From Muraenolepis orangiensis (lineage: Eukaryota; Chordata; Actinopteri; Gadiformes; Muraenolepididae), in NCBI GenBank assembly GCA_027704905.1, contig JANIIK010000499.1, positions 62,001 through 126,000 of the forward strand: a stretch of 64,000 nt of DNA, written 5' to 3'. Positions within the stretch are counted from its first letter, which is position 1. Each line of letters opens with the position of its first letter. This document shows, piece by piece, positions 55,207 through 64,000 of this stretch. Below the pieces are notes generated by a model. It was not told the DNA's origin, did no database searches, and saw only the letters and a program-made list of their open reading frames with translations. The translations under genes were made by a program, and so were the position numbers.

Positions 55207-55700
55207 TTGGTCTTTTTGGGTAACTGCACAAAGGAGCCACCGGGGCACCCACTCCACCATCAGCCTGGACAGGACACCGGTGGAAGTCGTCAGCGTTTCC
55301 TTGGGCTACAGATTTCCGATGACCTGGCGTGGACCCGCAAAACAGAGGTCATGCTGAAGAAGGTACACCAGCGCGTCTATGCTCGGCGGTGCCTCAGAAA
55401 AAACGGAATAGGCCGGCGGTGGCTAGTGAACTTCTACTGTAGCACAGTAGAGCATCCTGACAACAAGGGCATTCACTGAGATACGGCAACACCACTGAAC
55501 ATGACAAAGCCATCCAGAGGGTCGCGAGGACGGCAGAGAAGATCGGGTGTGCACTTCCATGCATTGAGGAGATCTGTAGGACCAGATGTCAGAAGGCCAT
55601 GTCCATCATAAAAGACTGCAACCACCCTGGGCTCCATCTCTTGTACCGTCTGGTCGCGCAGCATCCGTACAAGGACTACTAGGTTTAAGGATAGGTTTTA
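55207..55700 (+). mobile_element. L2-like LINE 3' part, plus orientation
   Basis: The plus strand encodes GLQISDDLAWTRKTEVMLKK, GIGRRWLVNFYCSTVE and, in another frame, EEICRTRCQKAMSIIKDC-like sequence ending near 55690. It covers the same protein segment as 54640-55040 in reverse orientation, so the two form an imperfect palindrome about 0.3 kb apart. Confidence 0.75.
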
Positions 55701-56290
55701 TCCACGGGCAGTGTGCCTACTGAACTGCTAGGAGTGCTGCCACTATCATCGTGTTGCGGGTCCAGGCCAGGTGGTCGGCGCCCAGACCTAGGTCCCTCAG
55801 TTTCAGGACCAGCTTGGAGGGAACGATGGTGTTGAACGCCGAGCTGAATGTACAGCAGTCTGACATAGGTGTCCCTCCTGTCTAGGTGCTGCAGGGCCGT
55901 GTGTAGTGCCAGGGAAATGGCTTTGTCTACAGACCTGCTTGGTCTGTATGCAAACTGAAGTGGGTCTAGGGACTCCAGGATGGAAAAGTTAATGTGCAAC
56001 ATTGTAAGTTTATCCCGGCACTTCATGGCTATAGGTGTTAAATCCATCCATCCATCCATGTCCGTCCGTGTTAAATCCACTGGACGATAATCATTGAGCA
56101 TGTTACCTTGGTATTTTTGGGTAACGGCACAATGGTTGTTGCTTTGAAGCACGCCTGGACAACAGACTGTTGCAGTGATGCATTGTAGATGTCGGCGATC
56201 ACAGGAGCCTGCTGGTCAGCGCAGGTCTTGAAGACAAGGGATGGAACTACGTCTGGGCCGGCTGCCTTCCCTGCCTTCACCCTCCTTCAG
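55701..56290 (-). mobile_element. L2-like LINE reverse transcriptase, 5' part
   Basis: The minus strand encodes GKAAGPDVVPSLVFKTCADQ and ATTIVPLPKNTKVTC (56270-56100), then LDPLQFAYRPSRSVDKAISL and LQHLDRRDTYVRLL (about 55975-55860). These are the RT finger blocks that precede the C-terminal segments at 54.4-55.2 kb in the same orientation. Confidence 0.75.
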
Positions 56291-56643
56291 CGCTGCGCTA
56301 ACTATCAGAGGCCTTTGATGCCAGTGGCCTTGCTGGCACCGGTGCACATGAGCATTAAATGGTCATTTGATCTGGGGGGAAAGGGCAGAGCAAATGGACC
56401 CGCCCATTGGGCCACAGCAAGCAACATTTATACTAATACATTAACAAAATGTCAATGGTAATCAGCTATCGTCTTTCTGATTCCTGTGTACACTCTGTCC
56501 AGTACAAGTTTTATATTGACTCCAATTAACATTGTATGCTTTGGTTGTACTCCCATAGGAAGTCGCATTTGTTAAAAGGCGTCTGCCAAATCAAATGGAA
56601 ACATCTCATTTGCCTCCACTGTTTTCCTGTGTGTTCTCCCCAG

Positions 56644-56825
56644 TGTTTGCGAACGCTGGTAGGTCACACGGGCGGTGTGTGGTCGTCCCAGATGAGGGAC
56701 AACATCATCGTCAGTGGCTCTACGGACCGCACGCTCAAGGTGTGGGACGCAGCGACTGGAGAATGCATCCACACCCTCTACGGGCATACCTCCACAGTAC
56801 GCTGCATGCACCTGCACGACAATAG
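56644..56825 (+). CDS. fbxw7: fbxw7 exon, WD repeats 2 and 3
   Basis: 182 bp, phase 0 in, two bases out (AG completes Arg). Reads CLRTLVGHTGGVWSSQMRDN, then GSTDRTLKVWDAATGE and CIHTLYGHTSTVRCMHLHDN. The Arg of STVRCMHL corresponds to human R465, one of the arginines that hold the phosphodegron, and it is conserved. Acceptor CCCCAG and donor GTAATT. Confidence 0.96.
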
Positions 56826-57169
56826 GTAATTCGCCTTTCATGGAGACAGAAAAATAAATGGTAGGCGAAAATTCCACATAGTTGTTGTCGGCGACGGAAA
56901 TAAAATGCTAGTCACAAAACTGGACATTAGGGGGTTAAATAATGTGTTTTGCACAGTCCATATTCCTTTCTTAGTCTCTATTTTTGTCTGTTTACTTGCC
57001 AGTGACAATGCAGAAAACTTTACAGCAGCAGTGTTGCTCAACAGCAAGAAAGAACAAAACCGCGACGTCTTTCACAATTATCTTCTGTTATTACAGAAAC
57101 GGTGCATGCCATGTCTTATTCGCCATCTCTTCTTCTCTCCCTCCATGTCTCCCACCCTCCCTCTCTCAG

Positions 57170-57395
57170 GGTGGTGAGCGGCTCTCGCGACGCCACGCTG
57201 CGCGTGTGGGATATCGAGACGGGCCAGTGTCTGCACGTGCTCATGGGCCACGTAGCGGCGGTGCGCTGCGTCCAGTACGACGGCCGCCGTGTGGTCAGTG
57301 GCGCCTATGACTTCATGGTCAAGGTGTGGGACCCCGAGACTGAGACCTGCCTGCACACGCTTCAGGGTCACACCAACCGAGTGTACTCACTGCAG
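57170..57395 (+). CDS. fbxw7: fbxw7 exon, WD repeats 3 to 5
   Basis: 226 bp. After completing Arg it reads VVSGSRDATLRVWDIETGQC, then LHVLMGHVAAVRCVQYDGRR, DFMVKVWDPETETC and LHTLQGHTNRVYSLQ. The Arg residues of SGSRDA and AAVRCV correspond to human R479 and R505, so all three degron-contact arginines covered here are intact. Donor GTGAGT is at 57396. The following exon, which would begin with the rest of WD5, is not found before 64000. Exons 7 and 8 of this list total 408 bp, a whole number of codons. Confidence 0.96.
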
Positions 57396-57958
57396 GTGAG
57401 TCTGATTGCTGCTGCTGGTCTTAACTGCTGCTGGTCACTGCTGATGTTACTACTTCCAAAGAGAGTCTGGTTCAATGATGTATGGTGAGGTGAACCCATA
57501 CTCTTGGGAAGAAAAAAAAAAGTCTTAGAAAGGCGTTGGAATTCATTAATCTGAAAATCATATATTCATGTTGTTCACCTGTATGCGTGAGTGTTGTATT
57601 TTGCTGTGTAGTTGCTAGAGGAGCAACCATTTTGAACCGCTCGCCTCCCCAGCTCCTGCTCCCCGTTTATAGTCGGTCTCATTATTAGTTCAGCCTTCCT
57701 TTGTGAACATCGATGAGCTGTTGAAGCATTCCTCGGGGACTCCCAAAGTCAATCTCTAATCTCCAGTTGTTTGTTATTCTGGTCTGACATGTTCAGTCTT
57801 TATTCTTCCTGTGTAATATCCCTGTGAAGTACAAACCCCAAAGGCAATTTGTTTTGTTGATGTGCCCTTTCTCTTCTGTGCACTTTTTAAGTTTCATCTA
57901 CCAAACTGGCTCTGTGGGTAGAATTAGGAACTCACACATTACATGAGTCATATAAAAT
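57396..57958 (+). other. fbxw7: fbxw7 intron sequence before Tx1 LINE
   Basis: Start of the intron after the last exon in the window. No repeat or coding feature supported. Confidence 0.6.
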
Positions 57959-58117
57959 GAAATGGGACTTCCGGTGGAGAGAGGAATGGAGTAGTCGCAT
58001 ACGACACGCTCTCCGTAAATCTTCCATTTCTAACTTTTTTAACAACCCAAACTTGACCCAACTCCCTCAGGGGATAAAATAAATGATTTTCTTCTTTTTG
58101 TATTATTATCATTTATC

Positions 58118-58896
58118 ATGACATCTAAAGCCAAACAATCCAAAAAAGATGATGCCAAAAGAGACTAGCGATTGTCCGGAGACGACCAATTTAGCATGTC
58201 AGCTCTGACTAGCCTGTTGGATAAGCACAAGTCGGACATTTCAGTTCAAGTCTTCATTCGCATCTCTTGAATCAAAGTTAGATGCTGTCCAGGCCACAGT
58301 GACTGATCATGGTGAGCGTATTGCGAGTTTGGAGACTAACGCCAACCTGGCAGAGGACCGATTTGTGGCCGTCGAGGCGGCTAAAAGCTAAAAACATTGA
58401 CCTGGAGGGACGAAGCCGTCGCAATAACCTCAGGATCATCGGCTTACCAGAGTCCATTGAGGGTCCTCGACCCACTGCCTTCTATTCCGAGGTCCTTGTC
58501 AAGATGTTTGGCGACCAGGTGTTGCAAACTCCCCCGGAGCTGGACCGGGCCCATCGCACATTAGCCGCGAAACCTCGACAAGGGGACAAGCCCAGACCCG
58601 TGATTGTCTGTTTTCACCGACATCAAACCAAAGAGCTGGTAATCCGTGAAGCCCGCAAACGGAGGAACGACCTGACGTACCAGGACTCGCCGATTCGCAT
58701 CTACGAGGACTACTGCCCCGAGGTCCAGGAGCAGCGGGCAGCCTACCGCGATGTCATGGCTAAGGTGTACAACTTGGGCCTGCGACCAGCTCTCCTTTAC
58801 CCGGCTAAGCTCCAGATCACCGACAAAGAGGGCAACAAGAAGCGGTTCTCCTCGGCCGAGGAAGCCGTCGCCTACGTGAGATCCTGGCCGGCTTAA
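58118..58896 (+). pseudogene. LINE ORF1 protein, L1/Tx1 type, N terminus broken
   Basis: A start at 58118 (MTSKAKQSKKDDAKRD) meets TAG after 16 codons. From 58309 the frame runs open for 195 codons, with DLEGRSRRNNLRIIGLPE (the conserved start of the ORF1 RRM-like domain), RPVIVCFHRHQTKELVIREA, and a C-terminal domain with SPIRIYEDYCPEVQEQRAAY and RFSSAEEAVAYVRSW. ORF1 proteins of this type bind the element RNA as nucleic-acid chaperones. The coiled-coil region before the RRM is disrupted by at least two lesions. Confidence 0.85.
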
Positions 58897-59628
58897 AAGC
58901 TATCCTCTTTGGCTACATGGCTACCTGATTAGCGGCTAGTGCTAGCACTACCACCTATATATATTTATCTTGCTCATTATTGTTGGACGTTATAGGGCTA
59001 ATTTTCTGTTTTGCCCTTCTCTGTTTTGGTTAGCCACTCTAGCTTGGACCTGCCCGTCGAGCACTTTATCGACTTTATTCTCTGTTTAAAGAGTCTTCAC
59101 TGACATTACACGGGGCACTGTTTTTACCTGCTTGCACTACACTTTAGAAATATAACCCAACTACCTCCCCGTTAATTTGCAGGACCGTGTATGCGTGTAT
59201 GCAGGACCGTTATGTGCAATGGGAGTATTTCATTTTTTCCCTGTTATTCTGTATCTTCATTTAGCTGGTCTGCCTTGTTTATGATTATCATCGCTGATAT
59301 GACTGTTTACACCCACTGATGGAAGGCGGATATTGTGTTAATAATGTATGTCTCTGGGCAACGCCAGTGCTCTTTATTTGTTTTTTCTATTATTACTATT
59401 ATCTATTTTTGTGTGTCAACACTGCCAAGGGTTACACTGTTACTGGGAACCGTGTGCGTAAGGGACCCGTAAGTATGGAAAAAAACAGGAAGCGTAACAA
59501 GGGTTACTGTGTTATTGTATTATTATTTTGTATTTGTATTGTTTGTTTGTACTGTATGTTGTTTCCCGTCCCCCCCCTCCCCCCTCAGGCATCGTCAGTT
59601 CACATATCCTCCCAGCTGTAGGTGAGTA

Positions 59629-62600
59629 ATGGCTAGAGTAACTTCATCTCAGGGCAGGGGTTGCCGGTTTGTCTCTTGGAACGTTAGGGGAGTCAATGGA
59701 GTCGTTAAAAGGGGTAAAGTATTGTCACACTTACAACAACTTAAAGGGGATATTTACTTCCTCCAGGAAACCCATCTTAGGGCCTCCGAGGTCACGCGCA
59801 TTAAGAGACCCTGGATGAGCCACATATTCCACTCAAAGTTTTCCGCAAGGGCGAGAGGCGCAGCCATCATAATCAGTAAAAATGTAACATTCAAGCCCTC
59901 GAAAACCATTGAAAGATCCCAATGGACGCTTTGTAGCCGTCTCGGGCAAGCTGTTCAATATCCCAGTGATCCTAGTATCAGTCTATGCCCCTGTGTGGGA
60001 CGATTACAGATTTATTGTGCACCTCTTTTCTTCTCTCATCCAATTTTAGGAGGCCATTTCAACCTTATTCAAGACCCCGTCTTCGAGGTCCTCCTAAACC
60101 TTTCACCTTGTCCAATTCTGCCACAACGCTGAAATCACTCACAGACCAGCTGGGGCTGAGCGACCCCTTGAGATCCACCCATCCATTTGCTAAGGCCTTT
60201 TCTTTTTTTCTCATGTTCACCGTTCGTATTCACAAATTGATTTCTTTCTCTTCGATAACAGACTCTCACATTGGTCCGATTGTAGTAGCTACCACAGCAT
60301 AGTGATTTCCCCGCACAGACAATGGAGGCGTTCCCCTCTGTTGTTAAACAACACACAATTTAGAAAAATCCTCTCAGACGACATTTCAATTTTCTTTCAG
60401 TTGAACGATACCCCCACCATCGCGAGAGGCACCCTGTGGGAGGCATGTAAGGCCTACTTGAGGGGACAAGCTATTTATTTTGCCTCAATTAAAAAATGCG
60501 GATGCGGCCAAAATGGCGGGGGTTGCTGATCAGCTCCAGAGGGTTGATACACAATATGCCGTCACCCCAACTCCGACACTGTATAGCCAATGCCTTAAGC
60601 TTCAAGCCGAGTTCGACCTCCTGTCAACGGCTAGGATCGAAAGACAATTGTTGAAATCCAAACAGTATTTTGAGAGTGGGGAGTAAGCTCCTCACTCACC
60701 AGGCCAGGGCCGCAGCTCTTTCAAGATTGATCCCTAGTATAAAGTCTTCATCGGGGACCATTGTCTCTGACCCAAAAACGGTGAACGATGTTTTTTCAGA
60801 TTTTTATGCAGATCTTTACTCCTCAGGGTGCTCACCTAGGGTTTGGAGCGGCCAAAACCCTCTGGAGCTGATCACATATCCTAGAGTTAGCACTGACCTT
60901 GCCGACGGCCTAGGAGCACCAATCTCAACTGCTGAAACACAGGAGGCGATAAGACTGCTACAAAATGGTAAATCCCCCGGCCCGGACGGGTATATAGTAG
61001 AATTCTATAAAGCTTATTCCAATCAAATCTCCCCGCCATTAACCAAACTTAAAAAAGATAAAGACCATCTTGAATGTGGCAGCTATAGGCCCATTTCGCT
61101 TTTATATGTGGACCAAAAGATCCTGGCTAATATTCTAGCCTCACGCTTATAACAGGTTCTACCAACCCTGACCTCAACAGACCAAACTGGCTTCATGGTC
61201 GGGAAAAACTCCTCCTATAACACCAGAAGGCTGCTCAATATAATTAGCTCTCCCGACCCTGCCGTTCCAGAGGTCATAATATCCCTAGATGCCGAAAAAG
61301 CATTTGACAGGGTTGAGTGGGAATATCTATCTATGTCCTGGCTAAATTTGGACTGGGCCCTGAGTTTGTCGGCTGGATTAGGCTGCTCTATGACTCCCCA
61401 GTTGCGTCTGTTCTCACCAATGGTGTTAAGTCACCCTCTTTTGCTCTTTGCCGTGGCACCAGACAGGGTTGCCCGCTCTCCCCCCTCCTATTCGCTATGG
61501 CCATCGAACCTTTGGCCATTTGGCTTCGGGGGGAGGGGAGAGTTGAGGGCATCACCAGGATGGGGTCACTCACAAACTGTCTTTATATGCGGATGATCTG
61601 TTATTATATATTTCTAATCCGGTCTCATCCCTCCCAGTGGTCAAAGACATTTTGACTCAGTTTGGAAAGTATTCCGGATACAAACTCAATTTCCATAAAA
61701 GCGAGCTTCTCCCCATTAACACCCCATCTAGAAACATACCACAGTCCTCCTTCCCATTTAGAGCCGTCTCGGAAGGTTTTAGGTACTTGGGGGTATTTGT
61801 CACTACATCATTCAAGGATCTCTTTGCTAAAAATGTTCGCCCTCTCATTGATAATTGTAAACTCGACATAACTCGCTGGTCCTCTCTCCCCCTGTCTTTA
61901 ATTGGCCGAGTCAATCTTATAAAGATGGTGATCCTCCCCAAGCTCCTCTACTTGTTCCAACACATTCCTATCTTTGTGAGAAAGTCCTTCTTCCAGCAGC
62001 TAGATCAGATGGTATCCTCATTTTTGTGGGCTAATAAACTTCCACGCATTAAGAGGGCTATCCTGCAGCTCCCCAAAAAATCTAGCAGTTTGGCGCTACC
62101 GAACTTCATCCACTACTATTGGGCATGCAACATCGACAAACTACGCGTCTGGTTTGACGACAGAGCCGAGACATGCCCCTCATGGGCCCGAATGGAGCTA
62201 CAGTCATCAACGCTCTCTCTCCAATCTCTCCTCACAGCTGAACTTCCCCTTAAAATACATAACCCAGTCCTCACTAATTCAATAAAGATCTGGGTACAAT
62301 TTCGTAAACACTTTGGTTTAAACAAACCTTCCATTCTAGCCCCAGTTTTTAGGAATCACTTATTTTCTCCTTCCTCTTCCGATCCCACTTTCCGTATCTG
62401 GCGAGACAAGGGCTTACTTAGAGTAAAGGACTTCTACAAGGAAGGAATCTTCACGGACTTCACAGAGCTCTCATCTAGGTTTGACCTACCACATCTCACT
62501 TTTTGAGTTTTCGCTAGACACTTTATTAAATCTAAGTACCCTCACTTCCCTAATCACCCACCCGGGTCTCCAACCGATTCTCTACTCGCCCTAGACCCCG

Positions 62601-63271
62601 CTCAGAAACGCTCCATCTCCATAATTTTCGACTCCATTGACTCCCTTAAACCGGAGCCGGCGGCTCAGCTGAAACAGACATGGGAGCAAGAGATAGGGGT
62701 GCCAATACTAGACAACCAGTGGGACCAAATTCAAAAACTAGTCCACTCGGCATCCATGTGTGCTAGACATGGCTTGTTGCAGTGCAAGGTTCTTTTCAGA
62801 GTACACTACACGAATGCTCGACTGGCAAAAATATACTCGGGCACCAGCGACACCTGTAACAGGTGCAAACAGTCACCCGCTAACCACACTCGTATGTTCT
62901 GGTCCTGCCCGACCTTATCCGGCTTCTGGGGTCCAATCTTTAACCCACTGGGGATAGTGTTGGGCGTGAGCCTCAGCCCCCATCCCCTCACGGCTTTATT
63001 TGGAATCCCACCACCCGCGACACCAGATTTCCCATCAACAAAGCGGCGTGTCTTAGCCTACACAACCTTACTTGCCAGGAGACTGATTTTATTTAAGTGG
63101 AAGCATGCTCTCCCCCCCTCACACAATAGCTGGCTCAAGGAGATCCTAAATCACATTAAACTCGAAAAGATCAGGTTCTCACTTGGGGACCCCAAGGATT
63201 CCTTTGAGAAAACCTGGAGGCCCTTTGCTGATTATTTAGATAGGACCGCCATTCACCCAGAAGATAATTAG
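59629..63271 (+). pseudogene. LINE ORF2 (endonuclease and RT), frameshifted
   Basis: Starts MARVTSSQGRGCRFVSWNVR. The endonuclease has GDIYFLQETHLRASE and RGAAIIISKNVTFKPS, then decays near 59960-60450. RT blocks are NGKSPGPDGYIVEFYKAYSN (60965-61025), VEIIISLDAEKAFDRVEWEY-like sequence (61275-61325), FALCRGTRQGCPLSPLLFAM (61438-61500) and the YADD box at 61586-61597, which lies in a frame shifted relative to the block before it. A long open frame from 61637 covers the thumb and beyond (FHKSELLPIN, FRYLGVFVTTSFKDL). The C-terminal part at 62699-63271 includes CNRCKQSPANHTRMFWSC, a CCHC-like Cys motif. At least five frame changes or stops occur, including a TAA at 61150. Confidence 0.85.
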
Positions 63272-63660
63272 ATGCCACCCCCCCCCCCCCCCATCCCTTC
63301 TTGTTTAATTTTGTTTTGTTTGTTTTCTGTTTGTCTAGTTTGTCTTTTTTTTTATTTTTACTTAAGCTGTTGGCTTATGTCTTGTTTTTGTATTTGTATT
63401 TCTTACTTTGCGTGACATTTTTTCATTATTACCTGTGAGAGGGGTTAGGGATTGCAGGTGGGAAGGGGCAGGTAATACTGGGTAGGAGCTGCCAGCCCAG
63501 ATCCGGCTCACTTCCTTGTTGCTGCATATTTATCCTGTACGCTGGTTACATTTCCTTTTTGTTTGTCAACCGCATACTGGCCCGCTTGGCTGTCTCATAA
63601 CACCTCTCTGTTTATGCTTGTCAGTGTCATTGTTGTTTATCTTAAGTTTAAGAAAAAATA

Positions 63661-63849
63661 CAAGGTCCTTAAGCCGGAGGCTGATGGGGGTTTAGGGGAT
63701 TTCCAATCTAGTAAAATTATGTGGCGAGCCAACAGATGCATAAGTCAAGTTTATTGTCACATCAAAGTTATACAAGTATAAGCAATGGGTGAAAATCTTA
63801 TGTGCAATACCTACTAATAAGCTACTATGTGTACTAAGGCTTGTTTAGC
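63661..63849 (-). repeat. LINE 3' tail-like sequence
   Basis: Contains aagtcaagtttattgtcaca and tcaaagttatacaagtataa, a common 3' tail pattern of fish non-LTR elements read in reverse. Boundaries unclear. Confidence 0.4.
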
Positions 63850-64000
63850 AGTCAAAATAGAGATCTTCCGGAACCCCAACTAGTGTAATGCAGATGCAGG
63901 GCTTCAAATCTATTCCTAGAATTTCTGATGAGGCCTTAAAAATAAAAGCCCTAAAGTCCATCAGTTTGGGGTAAACACAGAACATATGGTCTAGGTTGGC
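63850..64000 (-). mobile_element. Tx1/L1-like ORF2 C-terminal fragment
   Basis: The minus strand reads ANLDHMFCVYPKLMDFRAFI, then ILGIDLKPCICITLVGVPED. This aligns with the HTRMFWSCPTLSGFWGPIF and LGVSLSPHPLTALFGIPP region of the neighbouring LINE ORF2 at about 62890-63020. It is a second, independent copy in opposite orientation that runs off the window. Confidence 0.6.

Larger units (their letters stand above)
57959..63660 (+). mobile_element. Tx1/L1-like LINE, nearly full length, broken
   Basis: About 5.7 kb with 5' UTR (gggacttccggtggagagag from about 57964), ORF1 (58118-58896), an inter-ORF region of about 0.73 kb, ORF2 (59629-63271) and a 3' UTR ending near aagtttaagaaaaaatac. ORF1 is L1-type and ORF2 has endonuclease, RT and a C-terminal Cys motif. 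Stops and frameshifts lie in both ORFs. No target duplication was found. It occupies most of the fbxw7 intron after the WD5-start exon. Confidence 0.85.

Noticed and set aside
1..64000. CRISPR array, tRNA or rRNA genes
   Set aside because: No spaced direct repeats of suitable form and no cloverleaf or rRNA core sequence was noticed on reading; the tandem repeats here are contiguous. A tRNA search by covariance model was not possible.

Overview
The window is repeat-rich vertebrate nuclear DNA, almost certainly from a teleost fish. Its one clear host gene is a spliced, vertebrate-type fbxw7. The repeats are the mixture usual in fish: BEL/Pao and Ty3/Gypsy LTR elements, L2/CR1-like, Rex1-like and Tx1/L1-like LINEs, Tc1/mariner, several hAT elements and hAT MITEs, and AT microsatellites. 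There is no operon structure and nothing prokaryotic. The species cannot be named from sequence alone.

Host gene. Eight consecutive coding exons of fbxw7 run on the + strand: 26991-27073, 27482-27623, 29780-29914, 44353-44476, 44590-44726, 49300-49413, 56644-56825 and 57170-57395. All have canonical GT/AG junctions and the reading phase is kept throughout. They encode the nuclear-localisation-type segment, the dimerisation (D) domain, the F-box, the linker, and WD repeats 1 to 4 plus the start of 5. The three phosphodegron-binding arginines covered are present. The remaining WD repeats lie beyond position 64000. An acceptor at 26989-26990 implies 5' exons that I do not find in this window.

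Layout. 1-6.0 kb (-): a broken multi-exon locus with a C2H2 finger, a transposase-like core and a SAM-domain gene. 6.17-11.74 kb: a young BEL/Pao element (-) that lacks its reverse transcriptase. 11.76-11.95 kb: a 21-bp minisatellite. 12.96-15.94 kb: a complete but frameshifted ZBED5-like hAT (+). 17.3-18.4 kb: a decayed multi-copy gene (-). 18.75-26.6 kb: two inverted copies of one 0.4-kb segment flank a Tc1/mariner (19.22-20.86 kb), a second relic of the 0-6 kb locus type (21.6-22.5 kb), and an hAT with an intact 664-codon transposase (22.83-25.78 kb) inserted in an L2-like LINE. 27-57.4 kb: fbxw7, whose introns are packed with LINEs, MITEs and LTR elements. 57.96-63.66 kb: a nearly full-length but broken Tx1/L1-like LINE in the next fbxw7 intron.

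Most unusual observation. The 14.4-kb third intron listed here holds copies of sequence resembling the C-terminal tail of NuMA (numa1). They lie in both orientations and appear as permuted or tandem units, in which the end of one unit runs directly into the start of the next. One copy is split by an L2-like LINE and another by a Ty3/Gypsy element. The copies differ by an in-frame loss of about 27 bp that looks like a splice variant. Most other content is ordinary mobile DNA, but nested insertions with exact target duplications allow the order of many events to be worked out.
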